The translations under genes were made by a program, and so were the position numbers. DNA of 64,000 bases. It comes from an uncultured Neomegalonema sp. Its GTDB lineage: Bacteria > Pseudomonadota > Alphaproteobacteria > Rhodobacterales > Rhodobacteraceae. Below are positions 1 through 8,621 of the stretch, piece after piece. How positions within the stretch are numbered: position 1 is the stretch's first letter; each line of letters starts with the position of its first letter. Below the pieces are notes generated by a model that searched no databases, had not been told where the DNA came from, and worked only from the letters and a program-made list of their open reading frames with translations. Location of the stretch: contig CALKBI010000007.1 in the NCBI GenBank assembly GCA_937990185.1, positions 1 through 64,000 on the forward strand, in the 5' to 3' direction.

Positions 1-1
1 C

Positions 2-1411
2 GCGATGCTCTCCGCGGTCTACGAAGGCTCGCTGGTTGATATGGACAATGCCCTCAAGATCGAGGCGCGTTGGTTTACCTCGGTCCTCATGGACCCGCGT
101 TCATCGGCCATGATCCGCTCGCTCTTCGTGAACAAGCAAGCCATCGAAAAGGGCGCGCGTCGTCCGGATGTCCCCGATCAGAAAGTTAAATCTGTCGGCA
201 TCATTGGTGCTGGTATGATGGGGGCAGGTATCGCGTTTGTCTCCGCCCGTGCGGGTATTGATGTCGTGTTGGTTGATCGGGATCAGGAAAGTGCGGATCG
301 CGGACGGGCTTCAGTTGAAGCCATTCTTGATAAAGGCGTGAAACGCAAAAAAGTCACTGAGGATCAGAAAAACGAAATCCTCGCGCGGGTCACTGCGACT
401 CCTGATTATGACAAGATGTCAGGCTGCGATTTGATTGTTGAGGCGGTCTTCGAAGATCCGAAAATCAAGGCGACTGTTACGCAAGCGACCGAGGCGGTTA
501 TTCCCGAAGATGCGATTTTCGCGACCAATACGTCGACTCTGCCTATTACAGGGCTGGCAGAAGCCTCAAAGCGGCCTGAACAGTTTATTGGTATCCATTT
601 CTTCTCACCAGTTGAGAAGATGATGCTGGTCGAAATCATCAAAGGTGAGAAGACGGGTGATGTAGCGGTGGCTAAGGCTCTCGACTTCGTTCGCCAAATT
701 AAGAAGACGCCGATTGTCGTCAATGATGCTCGCTTCTTCTATGCAAATCGCTGCATCATTCCATATCTCAATGAAGCGATGACGATGGTGAATGAAGGCG
801 TGAAGCCTGCACTGATTGAAAATGCGGCGAAGCATATTGGAATGCCGGTTGCTCCCTTGCAATTGACCGATGAGACATCGTTAGAGCTTGGCCATCGGAT
901 TATGTCGGCTACGAAAGTACAGATGGGTGATGCGTATGAAGGAACGGGCGCTGATGATGTGATCATCAAAATGTTCGAAGAGCAGGGCCGTGCCGGACGT
1001 AAGAATGGTAAGGGCTTTTATGATTACGATGAGAAGGGCAAACGACAAAAACTGTGGCCTGATCTCGCAACTCATTTCCCTGTGTCGGATGATCAGCCCG
1101 ATGTTGAGGAAGTGAAAAATCGGCTTATTCTTTCTCAGGTCTTGGAAGCTATTCGTGCGAAAGAAGAGGACGTGCTGGTTGATATTCGTGAAGGCGATGT
1201 TGGTGCAATTTTGGGTTGGGGCTTTGCGCCTTGGTCCGGTGGGCCTCTCTCATGGGTCGATCTGACCGGTCCAGCTGAGGTCGTTGCGATGTGTGATGCC
1301 TTGGAACAGAAATATGGCGAGCGCTTTAAAGCACCTGATCTGCTGAAGGATATTGCTGCCAAGGGCGACACGTTTTACGGACGTTTTCAGCCTAAACAGG
1401 CTGCGGCTTGA
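2..1411 (+). CDS. fadJ: 3-hydroxyacyl-CoA dehydrogenase, C-terminal part of a FadB/FadJ-type multifunctional enzyme (5' end cut by window)
   Basis: The reading frame is open from the first full codon, so the gene starts upstream and the visible ATG at 5 is probably internal. What remains is about 470 residues. A short linker is followed by a Rossmann NAD-binding domain (motif GAGMMGAGIAF, residues about 68-78), the substrate-binding segment HFFSPVEKMMLVEI with the catalytic His, and two C-terminal 3HCDH_C helical repeats. In the family, an N-terminal enoyl-CoA hydratase domain of roughly 300 residues precedes this, and it would lie left of the window. The enzyme would oxidise 3-hydroxyacyl-CoA to 3-ketoacyl-CoA in cytosolic fatty-acid beta-oxidation. 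FadB and FadJ cannot be separated from this fragment, so the symbol marks the family only. Confidence 0.88.
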   Translation, partial: AMLSAVYEGSLVDMDNALKIEARWFTSVLMDPRSSAMIRSLFVNKQAIEKGARRPDVPDQKVKSVGIIGAGMMGAGIAFVSARAGIDVVLVDRDQESADRGRASVEAILDKGVKRKKVTEDQKNEILARVTATPDYDKMSGCDLIVEAVFEDPKIKATVTQATEAVIPEDAIFATNTSTLPITGLAEASKRPEQFIGIHFFSPVEKMMLVEIIKGEKTGDVAVAKALDFVRQIKKTPIVVNDARFFYANRCIIPYLNEAMTMVNEGVKPALIENAAKHIGMPVAPLQLTDETSLELGHRIMSATKVQMGDAYEGTGADDVIIKMFEEQGRAGRKNGKGFYDYDEKGKRQKLWPDLATHFPVSDDQPDVEEVKNRLILSQVLEAIRAKEEDVLVDIREGDVGAILGWGFAPWSGGPLSWVDLTGPAEVVAMCDALEQKYGERFKAPDLLKDIAAKGDTFYGRFQPKQAAA

Positions 1412-1622
1412 TTGAATCAATCTCTGATTGATGCGAGTGTATCAGGAGGCGCACAGGTAACCTTGCGTCTTCCTTAAATAATACTAATAATATACAACCG
1501 CTGGCCTTTTCGCTTTTCCTTTCCGCCAGGCTCACTTTACAAATTTAGGGAACTGCGCTGTGAGCGCAAAAATGCGGTGGCTGTTTCAATGCTACCCTCA
1601 CCTACATGCTGTGGAGGAATAC

Positions 1623-3737
1623 ATGGGTTTTCGATTGAGAGCGGCAACGACCGTTTTTTTGACAACGACGGTTTTGGCTACGTCAACTATGGCGCAAGAA
1701 TTTGAGCTGAATCGTCTCTTTGTCTTAGGCGACAGCTTGAGTGATGGCGGCACGTATACGCAATCTTCGGCGGTCGTGCTGGGAAACCAAAATCTTACTT
1801 TACCACCTGACCAGCAAATCAATATTCCAACAGACCCGAATTTCCGTTTCAGATTTACAGATAACCAACCAGACGGATCGAGTCGGACTTATGCTGAAGG
1901 TCTGGCGGAGCGTCTTGGCATTGACCTTCAACCTAACCTGATTACGGGTGTCCCTATTGCAGCGGGGACGCCGTTTGCGAATGACATACCCGTTGGCGGA
2001 ACAAACTTTGCGCAAGGTGGTTCTCAAGTCGATTTAGATTCACCTAATCAAAATCAGCCGTTGTTTTCGGGTGGACCGACACCAACGGCTATCGGTGTGA
2101 CACAAACGCCTGTTTCTGAACAAGTGACACGGCTTCTCAATACCGTCGACCAGTTCAACAGTGAGGATTTGATTATCCTCTGGGCAGGTAACAATGATGT
2201 CTTGAATAACGGGGGTAATATCTTAGCAGCGGCTGGTGCTGTTCAAGCGGGTATGCTGCCTCCGGCTGCTATTGGTGTCGCTCGAAACGATGCTTTAGAC
2301 GCGATTGACACGGCAGCCGCAGCGTACATTGAGCAAGTTGATCGATTACAAGAGAGGGGTGCTACGAATATCGTCGTCGTAACAATCCCGGATGTCGGCG
2401 AAAATACACCTCTCGGAAATGTCCAGCTTGCTGACGGAGGAGCTGCCGAAGGGCGTGCAGGCTTTACAGAGCTGACGCAACGATTCAATGATGCCGTTGC
2501 GGGAGACCTTAGTGCGCGGAACGTCGCTGTTGTGGACTCGAACCGTCTGTTGCAAGCGGTGCTTGATAATCCGACGCAGTATGGATTTTCGGATGTGAAC
2601 CAGCGCACGACGTTTCGATGCACCACGTCAGCGGTTCAGTGTATAGACGGGGAGAATACTAACCCACTTACAGATGGTCTCGCGCTCGTATTTGCTGATA
2701 CGGTTCACCCGACTTCACAAGCTCAAGAGGTCTTTGCTGATGCAGCCTTTGCGGGCCTGATTGCTGCTACGCTAAACGGTGTCATTCCGGTATCGACATT
2801 GACCGCCATTCGCCAGCAAGCGGTCAGCCTTGATAACAGATTGAACCTCACTGCCGTTTACGAGGGAAGCAAAGACGGCGAACCAATCTATCGCGAAGTC
2901 GGTGACTTCGAAGTCTTTGCAGGTGGTGAAGTCGGTTTCTATTCGAGTGACAGCGAGCAAATCCGTCCCGGCCTGGATGCAACCACGCAGGTCGTCAAAA
3001 TTGCGACTGATGTTGCCGTTGCAAAAGGAGTGACGGTTGGCGCTGGTATCAGCTTTGACCACGGTCAAGTTGATTTCGATGACAACCTCGGCAACATCGA
3101 CTCCCGTCTCGTGATCGGTGCAGTTTACGGCGTCGCTGAAGTTATCAAAGGCGTCTACGTGAATGCTGCGCTCGGCTACGGGTATGTCGATGTTTTCGAT
3201 ATTAACCGGAACTTCCAACTCGGGACGTCACGCGAGAGCTATTCCGGCGATACGGAGGGCGAATATTTCCTTGCCAAAGTTGGATTCGGCGCAACGATCC
3301 CTGTTGGTATCCCGGGCCTTGTCGTAAACCCAAGTGTGGGCCTCACTTATGAGACCGTTGAGATCGACGGTTTTGATGAGAGCTTTGGAGCAGCGAGTCT
3401 TAGCTTTGGCGATTCCGAGTTTGAATCGGAACGCCTTACATTGGGGCTTGCAGGTTTCTATCGTCCTCCTGCTGCACCGGGTTGGACGTTCGGATTGCGC
3501 GGATCGTATGAGTATGACTTTAACGATGATCGTGTTGAGGTGACCTTCGGCCCCGATCAGGATCGTCTTGCGACATTGACTGCTCCGAGGCCCGATGGTC
3601 AATTTGGCTTCTTATCAGCGGTCATTGCGCGGGATATAACAGAGCATTCGCGGATCGCACTGCAAGGGTCAACTGTTGTCGGTCAAGATGGTATCAGCGG
3701 AATTGTTGGCGGCTTGACCTATAGTCATAAATTCTAA
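1623..3737 (+). CDS. SGNH/GDSL lipase autotransporter
   Basis: This is a 704-residue secreted esterase/lipase fused to an outer-membrane autotransporter barrel. I place the start at ATG 1623 because a GGAGG box lies 6 bases before it and a signal peptide ending in TMA-Q follows at once; a GTG at 1560 is in frame but poorly supported. The passenger carries the SGNH blocks in order: GDSLSDGG (Ser38), GGTNFAQGG, WAGNNDVL and DTVHPTSQAQ with the Asp-His pair. From about residue 440 the protein alternates like a beta-barrel and ends in Phe, as expected for an autotransporter translocator. By analogy with EstA and PlpD-like surface esterases it probably hydrolyses lipid or ester substrates at the cell surface; the substrate is unknown. 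A strong terminator follows. Confidence 0.9.
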   Translation: MGFRLRAATTVFLTTTVLATSTMAQEFELNRLFVLGDSLSDGGTYTQSSAVVLGNQNLTLPPDQQINIPTDPNFRFRFTDNQPDGSSRTYAEGLAERLGIDLQPNLITGVPIAAGTPFANDIPVGGTNFAQGGSQVDLDSPNQNQPLFSGGPTPTAIGVTQTPVSEQVTRLLNTVDQFNSEDLIILWAGNNDVLNNGGNILAAAGAVQAGMLPPAAIGVARNDALDAIDTAAAAYIEQVDRLQERGATNIVVVTIPDVGENTPLGNVQLADGGAAEGRAGFTELTQRFNDAVAGDLSARNVAVVDSNRLLQAVLDNPTQYGFSDVNQRTTFRCTTSAVQCIDGENTNPLTDGLALVFADTVHPTSQAQEVFADAAFAGLIAATLNGVIPVSTLTAIRQQAVSLDNRLNLTAVYEGSKDGEPIYREVGDFEVFAGGEVGFYSSDSEQIRPGLDATTQVVKIATDVAVAKGVTVGAGISFDHGQVDFDDNLGNIDSRLVIGAVYGVAEVIKGVYVNAALGYGYVDVFDINRNFQLGTSRESYSGDTEGEYFLAKVGFGATIPVGIPGLVVNPSVGLTYETVEIDGFDESFGAASLSFGDSEFESERLTLGLAGFYRPPAAPGWTFGLRGSYEYDFNDDRVEVTFGPDQDRLATLTAPRPDGQFGFLSAVIARDITEHSRIALQGSTVVGQDGISGIVGGLTYSHKF

Positions 3738-3761
3738 CGAAATGATCTTGTTTGCAGTTTC

Positions 3762-3791
3762 AAAAGCCCCGGTCATTGCCGGGGCTTTTTT
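3762..3791 (+). terminator. Rho-independent terminator, probably bidirectional
   Basis: An 11-bp stem (AAAAGCCCCGG paired with CCGGGGCTTTT) with a 5-base loop is followed by a T run. It lies 24 bases after the autotransporter stop and just beyond the stop of the convergent ytoQ. A/T runs on both sides suit termination in both directions. Confidence 0.9.
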
Positions 3792-3793
3792 CG

Positions 3794-4249
3794 TTATGCG
3801 GGTAGTTTTCCATTAATTACGTATTCTAAAATATCAACGACTTGTGCTGGCTGTTCGGCAACAGCGAGTGCCGCCGCGTCTACTTCTTTTAGCGCATGGG
3901 CGTGTTCTTCTTGATGCAAAATCACCATTGGCTTGCCAAGTGCCGCTGCCATGCCTGCGTCAAAGGCCGCATTCCATTGTTTATATTTCTCGCCAAAGCG
4001 AACGACAACGATGTCGGCTTTTTCGATTAATGTGCGCGTCCTGATCGCGTTGAGCTGTGCCCCTTTGCGGTCATGCCAAAACTTGTTTGGCTCTGCTCCC
4101 ATGATGGTGACACCGCAATCATCCGAGGCGGCATGGTCGGTAACAGGAGCGGAGAACGCAACGGGCAAGCCTTTGGCTTTTGTTCCGGCCTCAATTTCTT
4201 CACGCCAATCCGTGTGAATCTCGCCGCTGAGATAAACGTTCCAGCTCAT
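3794..4249 (-). CDS. ytoQ: YtoQ family protein
   Basis: A 151-residue soluble protein of the YtoQ family, a group related to nucleoside 2-deoxyribosyltransferase-like folds with no firmly established reaction. The N-terminus MSWNVYLSGEIHTDWREEI and the internal segment VVVRFGEKYKQWNAAFDAG are the conserved blocks I recognise; SGEIH..DWR at the start and the acidic IVVVRFGEKY strand resemble the 2-deoxyribosyltransferase nucleotide pocket. Length is typical of the family. It is transcribed convergently with the autotransporter and shares its terminator. No signal peptide or membrane segment is visible. Function remains unassigned. Confidence 0.8.
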   Translation of the reverse strand: MSWNVYLSGEIHTDWREEIEAGTKAKGLPVAFSAPVTDHAASDDCGVTIMGAEPNKFWHDRKGAQLNAIRTRTLIEKADIVVVRFGEKYKQWNAAFDAGMAAALGKPMVILHQEEHAHALKEVDAAALAVAEQPAQVVDILEYVINGKLPA

Positions 4250-4314
4250 ATTGCTCTCTCCTTATTTTGTATAAAGGGAGTTAGCATGGCTACACTGAAT
4301 TTAAACCCCAGCGG

Positions 4315-5325
4315 TTAGACCGCCATCCGTTTAGATGCTTCTTGGGCCGCAATCCAATCAGAAATATCCGATCCCATAGTGCCTTTGGTGCCGGGCGTCG
4401 GGAGCATGATGATGTTGCCTTGATTTTTTGAAGCGTCGCGGATCGTCTCGTTGCTATCGAGGACTTTGAAGAAATCGAGGATGACTTCGGCGGGCAAATC
4501 CATCTCGGGGGGTGCGACAGGCGTGCCGTCCCGATCAACGTAAGTGGGCGTTTTGACTTTTTGCGCTGATGGGCCTTCCCCGATTGTGCGTTCAACCCAA
4601 CGGACGCCAATCTTGCCTTGCATCACCGCAATAGAGGCGGCGTTGCCTTCGGCAATTTCCATGCGAAAGCCCGCGATGGCCTTCGCTTTTAAAAGCGTAC
4701 TTTCCGCTTCGGGGCGGGCTGCACCAACCATACGGACGCGGGTTGCATCGGCTTCGTGCTCAGCAGCGCGTCGACCCCATTCGGCTTCGCGAATGTTGTT
4801 GAGGGCTGTTTGCGTCGAGTGCGGTAGTTCGGGATCGTCAATAACCAGATCAACAATTTTTACGCCAAAGCCTTGCAGATGCTCGGCAACGGTGGACTCT
4901 ACTTCTTGCTGGATGGTGATTTTGTCGTCGTAGATTTCCTGAAATTCCATCCGGTTTGCAGCAGACCGGAGAGCCGCAACAACGAGATTGACCATCTGTG
5001 CCACCGGCTCGTCACGTTCAAATGCAAAGCGCATCGCGTTGGTAACCTGAAATTGCAATGTTGCGGGCAGCTCGAAGACGAGATTGTCTTGCGACTTGAT
5101 CTGCACTTGGACTTTTTGCGCGATAACATCAGTGGGGATAACTGCAGAGGTTACGGCAAACGGGCGCGGGATCGTGAAATGTACGCCGGTTTCAAGCATG
5201 GCAATTGGTTTTGTCCCTAGAAAAGTTATGACGTGAACGCGCTTTGGTGGGACAAAGTGGACGCAGGCAAGACCAAGAACAACAAGGAGTGCTGCGACGG
5301 TGATTATGATACCAATAGTAAGCAT
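4315..5325 (-). CDS. SPFH/band 7 domain membrane protein
   Basis: 336 residues. One N-terminal transmembrane helix (residues about 2-25) is followed by an SPFH (prohibitin/stomatin/flotillin) domain covering about residues 25-200, with the typical GVHFTIPRPF and EIYDDKITIQQEVE segments, then an Ala/Glu-rich helical stretch likely to form a coiled coil (about 190-235) and a less structured tail. Such proteins oligomerise at the inner membrane and scaffold membrane domains or proteases. It stands alone, with no NfeD partner beside it. A second SPFH protein (the YqiK-type flotillin) occurs near 27-28.7 kb. The role of this one is not predictable from sequence. Confidence 0.8.
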   Translation of the reverse strand: MLTIGIIITVAALLVVLGLACVHFVPPKRVHVITFLGTKPIAMLETGVHFTIPRPFAVTSAVIPTDVIAQKVQVQIKSQDNLVFELPATLQFQVTNAMRFAFERDEPVAQMVNLVVAALRSAANRMEFQEIYDDKITIQQEVESTVAEHLQGFGVKIVDLVIDDPELPHSTQTALNNIREAEWGRRAAEHEADATRVRMVGAARPEAESTLLKAKAIAGFRMEIAEGNAASIAVMQGKIGVRWVERTIGEGPSAQKVKTPTYVDRDGTPVAPPEMDLPAEVILDFFKVLDSNETIRDASKNQGNIIMLPTPGTKGTMGSDISDWIAAQEASKRMAV

Positions 5326-5513
5326 AGGACTCGCCCGATTCAGGATTTGTTTGCCATGATCTTGAGCGTTAATGGTGTCGAATTGGTAAAAATTCCCGCA
5401 TAAGGCGGGTTAGCGTTATGATTATAAGTTGACGATATCGCAGCGAATAATTGCTCTTTATGCATGCAATCGGGTAGCGTCTGCGCGAAACATTATAGAC
5501 GAGGTTCCGCGCG

Positions 5514-6836
5514 ATGGACGCAACTGCGCTTTTGAATATTTCTGCGATCCTGCTCGCGTTTGCGGCGTTTTTCGGCTGGATTAACACGCGCTTCCTGAAA
5601 TTACCGATGACCATTGGCCTTGTTCTCATTTCGCTGGCGGCGTCGATGGGGGTTGTCGCCCTCGATGCGGCGTTCGGTCTTGGATATGCTCAGGTTGCGC
5701 GCGAGGCGCTGAATACCATTGATTTCCATGACAGCTTGATGATCGGGATGCTGCATTTGCTTTTGTTCGCAGGGGCTTTGCATACAGACCTCGATAACCT
5801 GCTGCGGTATAAGTACCATATCTTGCTGATGGCGACTCTAGGGGTCGTGATCTCGACTGCAATTATCGGATTTATCACCTATTATCTTGTCGCAGCCTTC
5901 GGGTTCGAAATCCCGCTTATCTGGTGCATGGTGTTTGGTTCGCTGATTTCACCAACGGACCCTGTTGCGGTGCTGTCTATTATCCGCACGCTTGATGTAC
6001 CCAAAAACCTGCAAACCAAGATTGCTGGCGAAAGCCTCTTCAATGACGGTATTGGCGTCGTTGTTTTCCTTGCTTTGGTTGGGATTGCAACGGGTGATAC
6101 CGGCCACGGCGTTGTCGAGGCATCCCATGGCGGAGCGGTCGCGGCACACTCGGCTGTCGGTGCGTTTAACCCCGGAGCGATTGTAGAACTGTTATTCCAA
6201 GAGGTGGTTATTGGCGTTCTGATCGGCCTTGTATTGGGCTATGTAACGTTTCTGGCGATGCGCACCATTGATGATTACGTTGTCGAAGTGATTATGTCGC
6301 TTGCCCTCGTTATGGGCATTTATGCGCTTTGTAGTTATCTTCATGCCTCCGGGCCATTAGGTGTTGTCGTTGCCGGGTTGTTTATCGGTAATCACGGAAC
6401 CCGGTTTGCCATGTCGCGCGTAACAGAAGAGCATCTGGAGAAGTTCTGGGAATTAATTGACGAGATTCTTAACGCTGTTCTCTTCTTGCTGATTGGATTT
6501 GAAATTCTTGTTATTCCATTCTCGGAAAACCTTGTCTGGTTGATCCTTGCGATTATTCCGATTGTGTTACTAGGCCGAACCTTGGCCGTCAGCGTTCCAA
6601 CGGCATTTATTCGCTCGCGGGGAGGATATGTAGAGAAAGGTGCGGTTCCTGTGCTTATTTGGGGAGGGCTTCGGGGCGGTATTTCTGTCGCGCTTGCTCT
6701 GTCTTTACCCGATTTTGATGGTAAGCCTGCGGTCCTGGCGATGACTTACGGCGTTGTTATCTTCTCAATCGTTGTTCAAGGTTTGACCGTTCAGCGTGTT
6801 ATTGCGAAATTCGTTGAGCCGGAAGCTTCGAAGTAA
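5514..6836 (+). CDS. Na+/H+ antiporter, CPA1 (NhaP) family
   Basis: 440 residues with about 12 hydrophobic membrane segments and no long C-terminal cytosolic domain. The CPA1 signatures are present: GSLISPTDPVAVLSI in the middle, then the ion-site motif ESLFNDGIGVVVF with the essential Asp, and WGGLRGGISVALALSL near the C-terminus. The protein would exchange cytoplasmic Na+ (or K+/Li+) for external protons across the inner membrane, a common need in marine bacteria. A GAGG box lies about 9 bases before ATG 5514. It is transcribed alone, divergently from the SPFH gene. Which cation is moved cannot be told from sequence. Confidence 0.88.
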   Translation: MDATALLNISAILLAFAAFFGWINTRFLKLPMTIGLVLISLAASMGVVALDAAFGLGYAQVAREALNTIDFHDSLMIGMLHLLLFAGALHTDLDNLLRYKYHILLMATLGVVISTAIIGFITYYLVAAFGFEIPLIWCMVFGSLISPTDPVAVLSIIRTLDVPKNLQTKIAGESLFNDGIGVVVFLALVGIATGDTGHGVVEASHGGAVAAHSAVGAFNPGAIVELLFQEVVIGVLIGLVLGYVTFLAMRTIDDYVVEVIMSLALVMGIYALCSYLHASGPLGVVVAGLFIGNHGTRFAMSRVTEEHLEKFWELIDEILNAVLFLLIGFEILVIPFSENLVWLILAIIPIVLLGRTLAVSVPTAFIRSRGGYVEKGAVPVLIWGGLRGGISVALALSLPDFDGKPAVLAMTYGVVIFSIVVQGLTVQRVIAKFVEPEASK

Positions 6837-6866
6837 CAAAGCATTAACTACGCCCAGATACACTTT

Positions 6867-6894
6867 AAGGTGAGCCCGCACAGAATGTGCGAGC
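6867..6894 (+). promoter_or_regulatory. Hairpin between a Shine-Dalgarno-like run and the start of the EAL gene
   Basis: A purine-rich AAGGTGAG (6867-6874) lies too far from ATG 6895 for normal spacing. Between them CGCACA-GAA-TGTGCG (6877-6891) folds into a tight 6-bp hairpin, with a further GC/GC pair outside it. Folding would bring the AAGG run close to the start codon or hide the start region. This is a structural reading only. Confidence 0.4.
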
Positions 6895-8613
6895 ATGATC
6901 TTACGTCAGGCAGTGCCCGTGAACGGATCTTCGGTTTCCAGTGCTGACTTTCAGCACGCAATGAATGTCGCCCAAGAGGCGACATATTTGTGGATTCCTG
7001 AATTAGATAGATTCGAATGGTCAGAGCTATCATCGAGAATTCTTAAAGACTCTGTTGACGCGACTTCCGGTTCTAGCTGGCGTGCGGCTCTGTTTGGAGA
7101 GGCTGTTGAACAGCGCGACTTATGGCTCTCTAGTAAGGATCAGAGCGACGGGTTTGTCGGAACGTATCGGCTGGAAAATGAATCCGGTGATCAATGGATC
7201 GAAGAGCGTCTCGCCCGCTTAGACGATGGGGAAGATGGAACAGCACGGTATCTTGGGCGTGTGCGCGATGTATCAGAAGAGCAAAATCGATTTACGCGAT
7301 TAAACTACCTTGCACGTTTCGACGAGCTGACCGGACAGTTAAGTCGTTCTTATTTTCGCTCGGTGATGGATGAAAAAATCCATGAAGCAGTAAATGGCGA
7401 GGGTGCAGTAAGCTTTTGCATGGTCGGCCTCGATAATCTTTCGCGTATTAATGCTATGTTCGGGTACGGTGTAGCTGACGCCGTACTTATCCGTATAGGT
7501 GAGGAAATTCATCGCCGCCTCGGATCGCGAGATGCGATCGGTCGCATCGGAAGTTCAAAGTTTGCGATCCTCTTTCATGACTGTCCGAGGGACTGCCTGA
7601 AATCGCGATTGGCTGAAATTCAAGAATATATTCGAGAAACCGTGATCGAAACAGATGCAGGTCCGGTGGCCGTTACTGTATCTGCGGCAGGGCTTTCATT
7701 GCCAGAAGATGCAGCGACGACATATAGAGCGCTGGCTATTGCTGAAGATACGTTGAATCAAGCAAAGCACTTCGGCATCGATCAAGTCGTTATCTATGAG
7801 CGTAACGCTGTTGGTGAAGCGGAGCGGAGCGAGAGTATTGCTTTAGCCAATGATCTTTTGGCTGCGCTGCGCGAAAACCGCTTGCGCCTTGCATATCAGC
7901 CTGTGGTCCAAGCGCGCGATGTTACCCAGATCGCTTTTCATGAATGTCTGTTGAGGTTGATAGACCGCGACGGCTCAGTGATACCTGCAGGCGCGTTTAT
8001 CTCTGTTGCGGAAAAGCTGGGCCTGATACGAATGCTTGACCGGCGTGTATTGGAACTGGCCTTCGAGACACTTCGCCAAAATACCCGTGTTCGCCTTAGT
8101 GTGAATATTTCGCCGCAATCGCTTCGCGACTCCCGCTGGATTGAGACGTTTGATAGGCTTGCGACAGAAAGCCCAAATGCTTTGGAGCGAATGATTTTAG
8201 AAGTCACAGAAGCGACCGTTATTGATGACGTCGAAATCACCGCGCAAATCCTGACAAAATTCCGGGACATGGGATGTACGATAGCGTTGGATGATTTTGG
8301 CGCGGGATATACATCCTTCCAACAGCTTCGTGACTTGGAATTCGATATTGTCAAAATTGATGGCAGTTATATTCGAAATATCCTTGAGAACCCAAGCAAT
8401 CGGGTTTTTGTTGAAGCGTTGACAAGTATTGCGCGGCATCACGATGTGTTGGTTGTCGCCGAAATGGTTGACTGCGAGGAAGCTGCAGACCTGTTGCGGA
8501 CAATGCATGTCGATACTTTCCAAAGCTTTCTGTTTGGCCGTCCTGAAATGGACCCTGATTGGCTCAGTCGAGATGGGGCGGAACAGATTATTAAATCAGA
8601 CGTTGCCAGTTGA
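6895..8613 (+). CDS. Cyclic-di-GMP phosphodiesterase with PAS-like, degenerate GGDEF and EAL domains
   Basis: 572 residues, cytosolic. An N-terminal PAS-like sensory region (about 20-135) is followed by a GGDEF-fold domain (about 140-300) and an EAL domain (about 320-565). The diguanylate-cyclase signature is lost: RIGSSKF stands where RxGGDEF is expected, so no cyclase activity is likely. In the EAL domain the metal and catalytic residues are kept: ECLLRL (EAL motif varied to ECL), NIS, LEVTE, DDFGAGYTS, KIDGSY, AEMVD and QSFLFGRP. I infer hydrolysis of c-di-GMP to pGpG, tuned by the PAS-like domain or by GTP bound to the dead GGDEF domain. Start at ATG 6895; GTG and ATG codons further in are possible. 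Confidence 0.85.
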   Translation: MILRQAVPVNGSSVSSADFQHAMNVAQEATYLWIPELDRFEWSELSSRILKDSVDATSGSSWRAALFGEAVEQRDLWLSSKDQSDGFVGTYRLENESGDQWIEERLARLDDGEDGTARYLGRVRDVSEEQNRFTRLNYLARFDELTGQLSRSYFRSVMDEKIHEAVNGEGAVSFCMVGLDNLSRINAMFGYGVADAVLIRIGEEIHRRLGSRDAIGRIGSSKFAILFHDCPRDCLKSRLAEIQEYIRETVIETDAGPVAVTVSAAGLSLPEDAATTYRALAIAEDTLNQAKHFGIDQVVIYERNAVGEAERSESIALANDLLAALRENRLRLAYQPVVQARDVTQIAFHECLLRLIDRDGSVIPAGAFISVAEKLGLIRMLDRRVLELAFETLRQNTRVRLSVNISPQSLRDSRWIETFDRLATESPNALERMILEVTEATVIDDVEITAQILTKFRDMGCTIALDDFGAGYTSFQQLRDLEFDIVKIDGSYIRNILENPSNRVFVEALTSIARHHDVLVVAEMVDCEEAADLLRTMHVDTFQSFLFGRPEMDPDWLSRDGAEQIIKSDVAS

Positions 8614-8621
8614 GGCGACTT

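Noticed and set aside
2772-3218. Open frame on the minus strand within the autotransporter gene
   Set aside because: The plus-strand gene has clear motifs throughout; the reverse frame has no start signal or recognisable residues.
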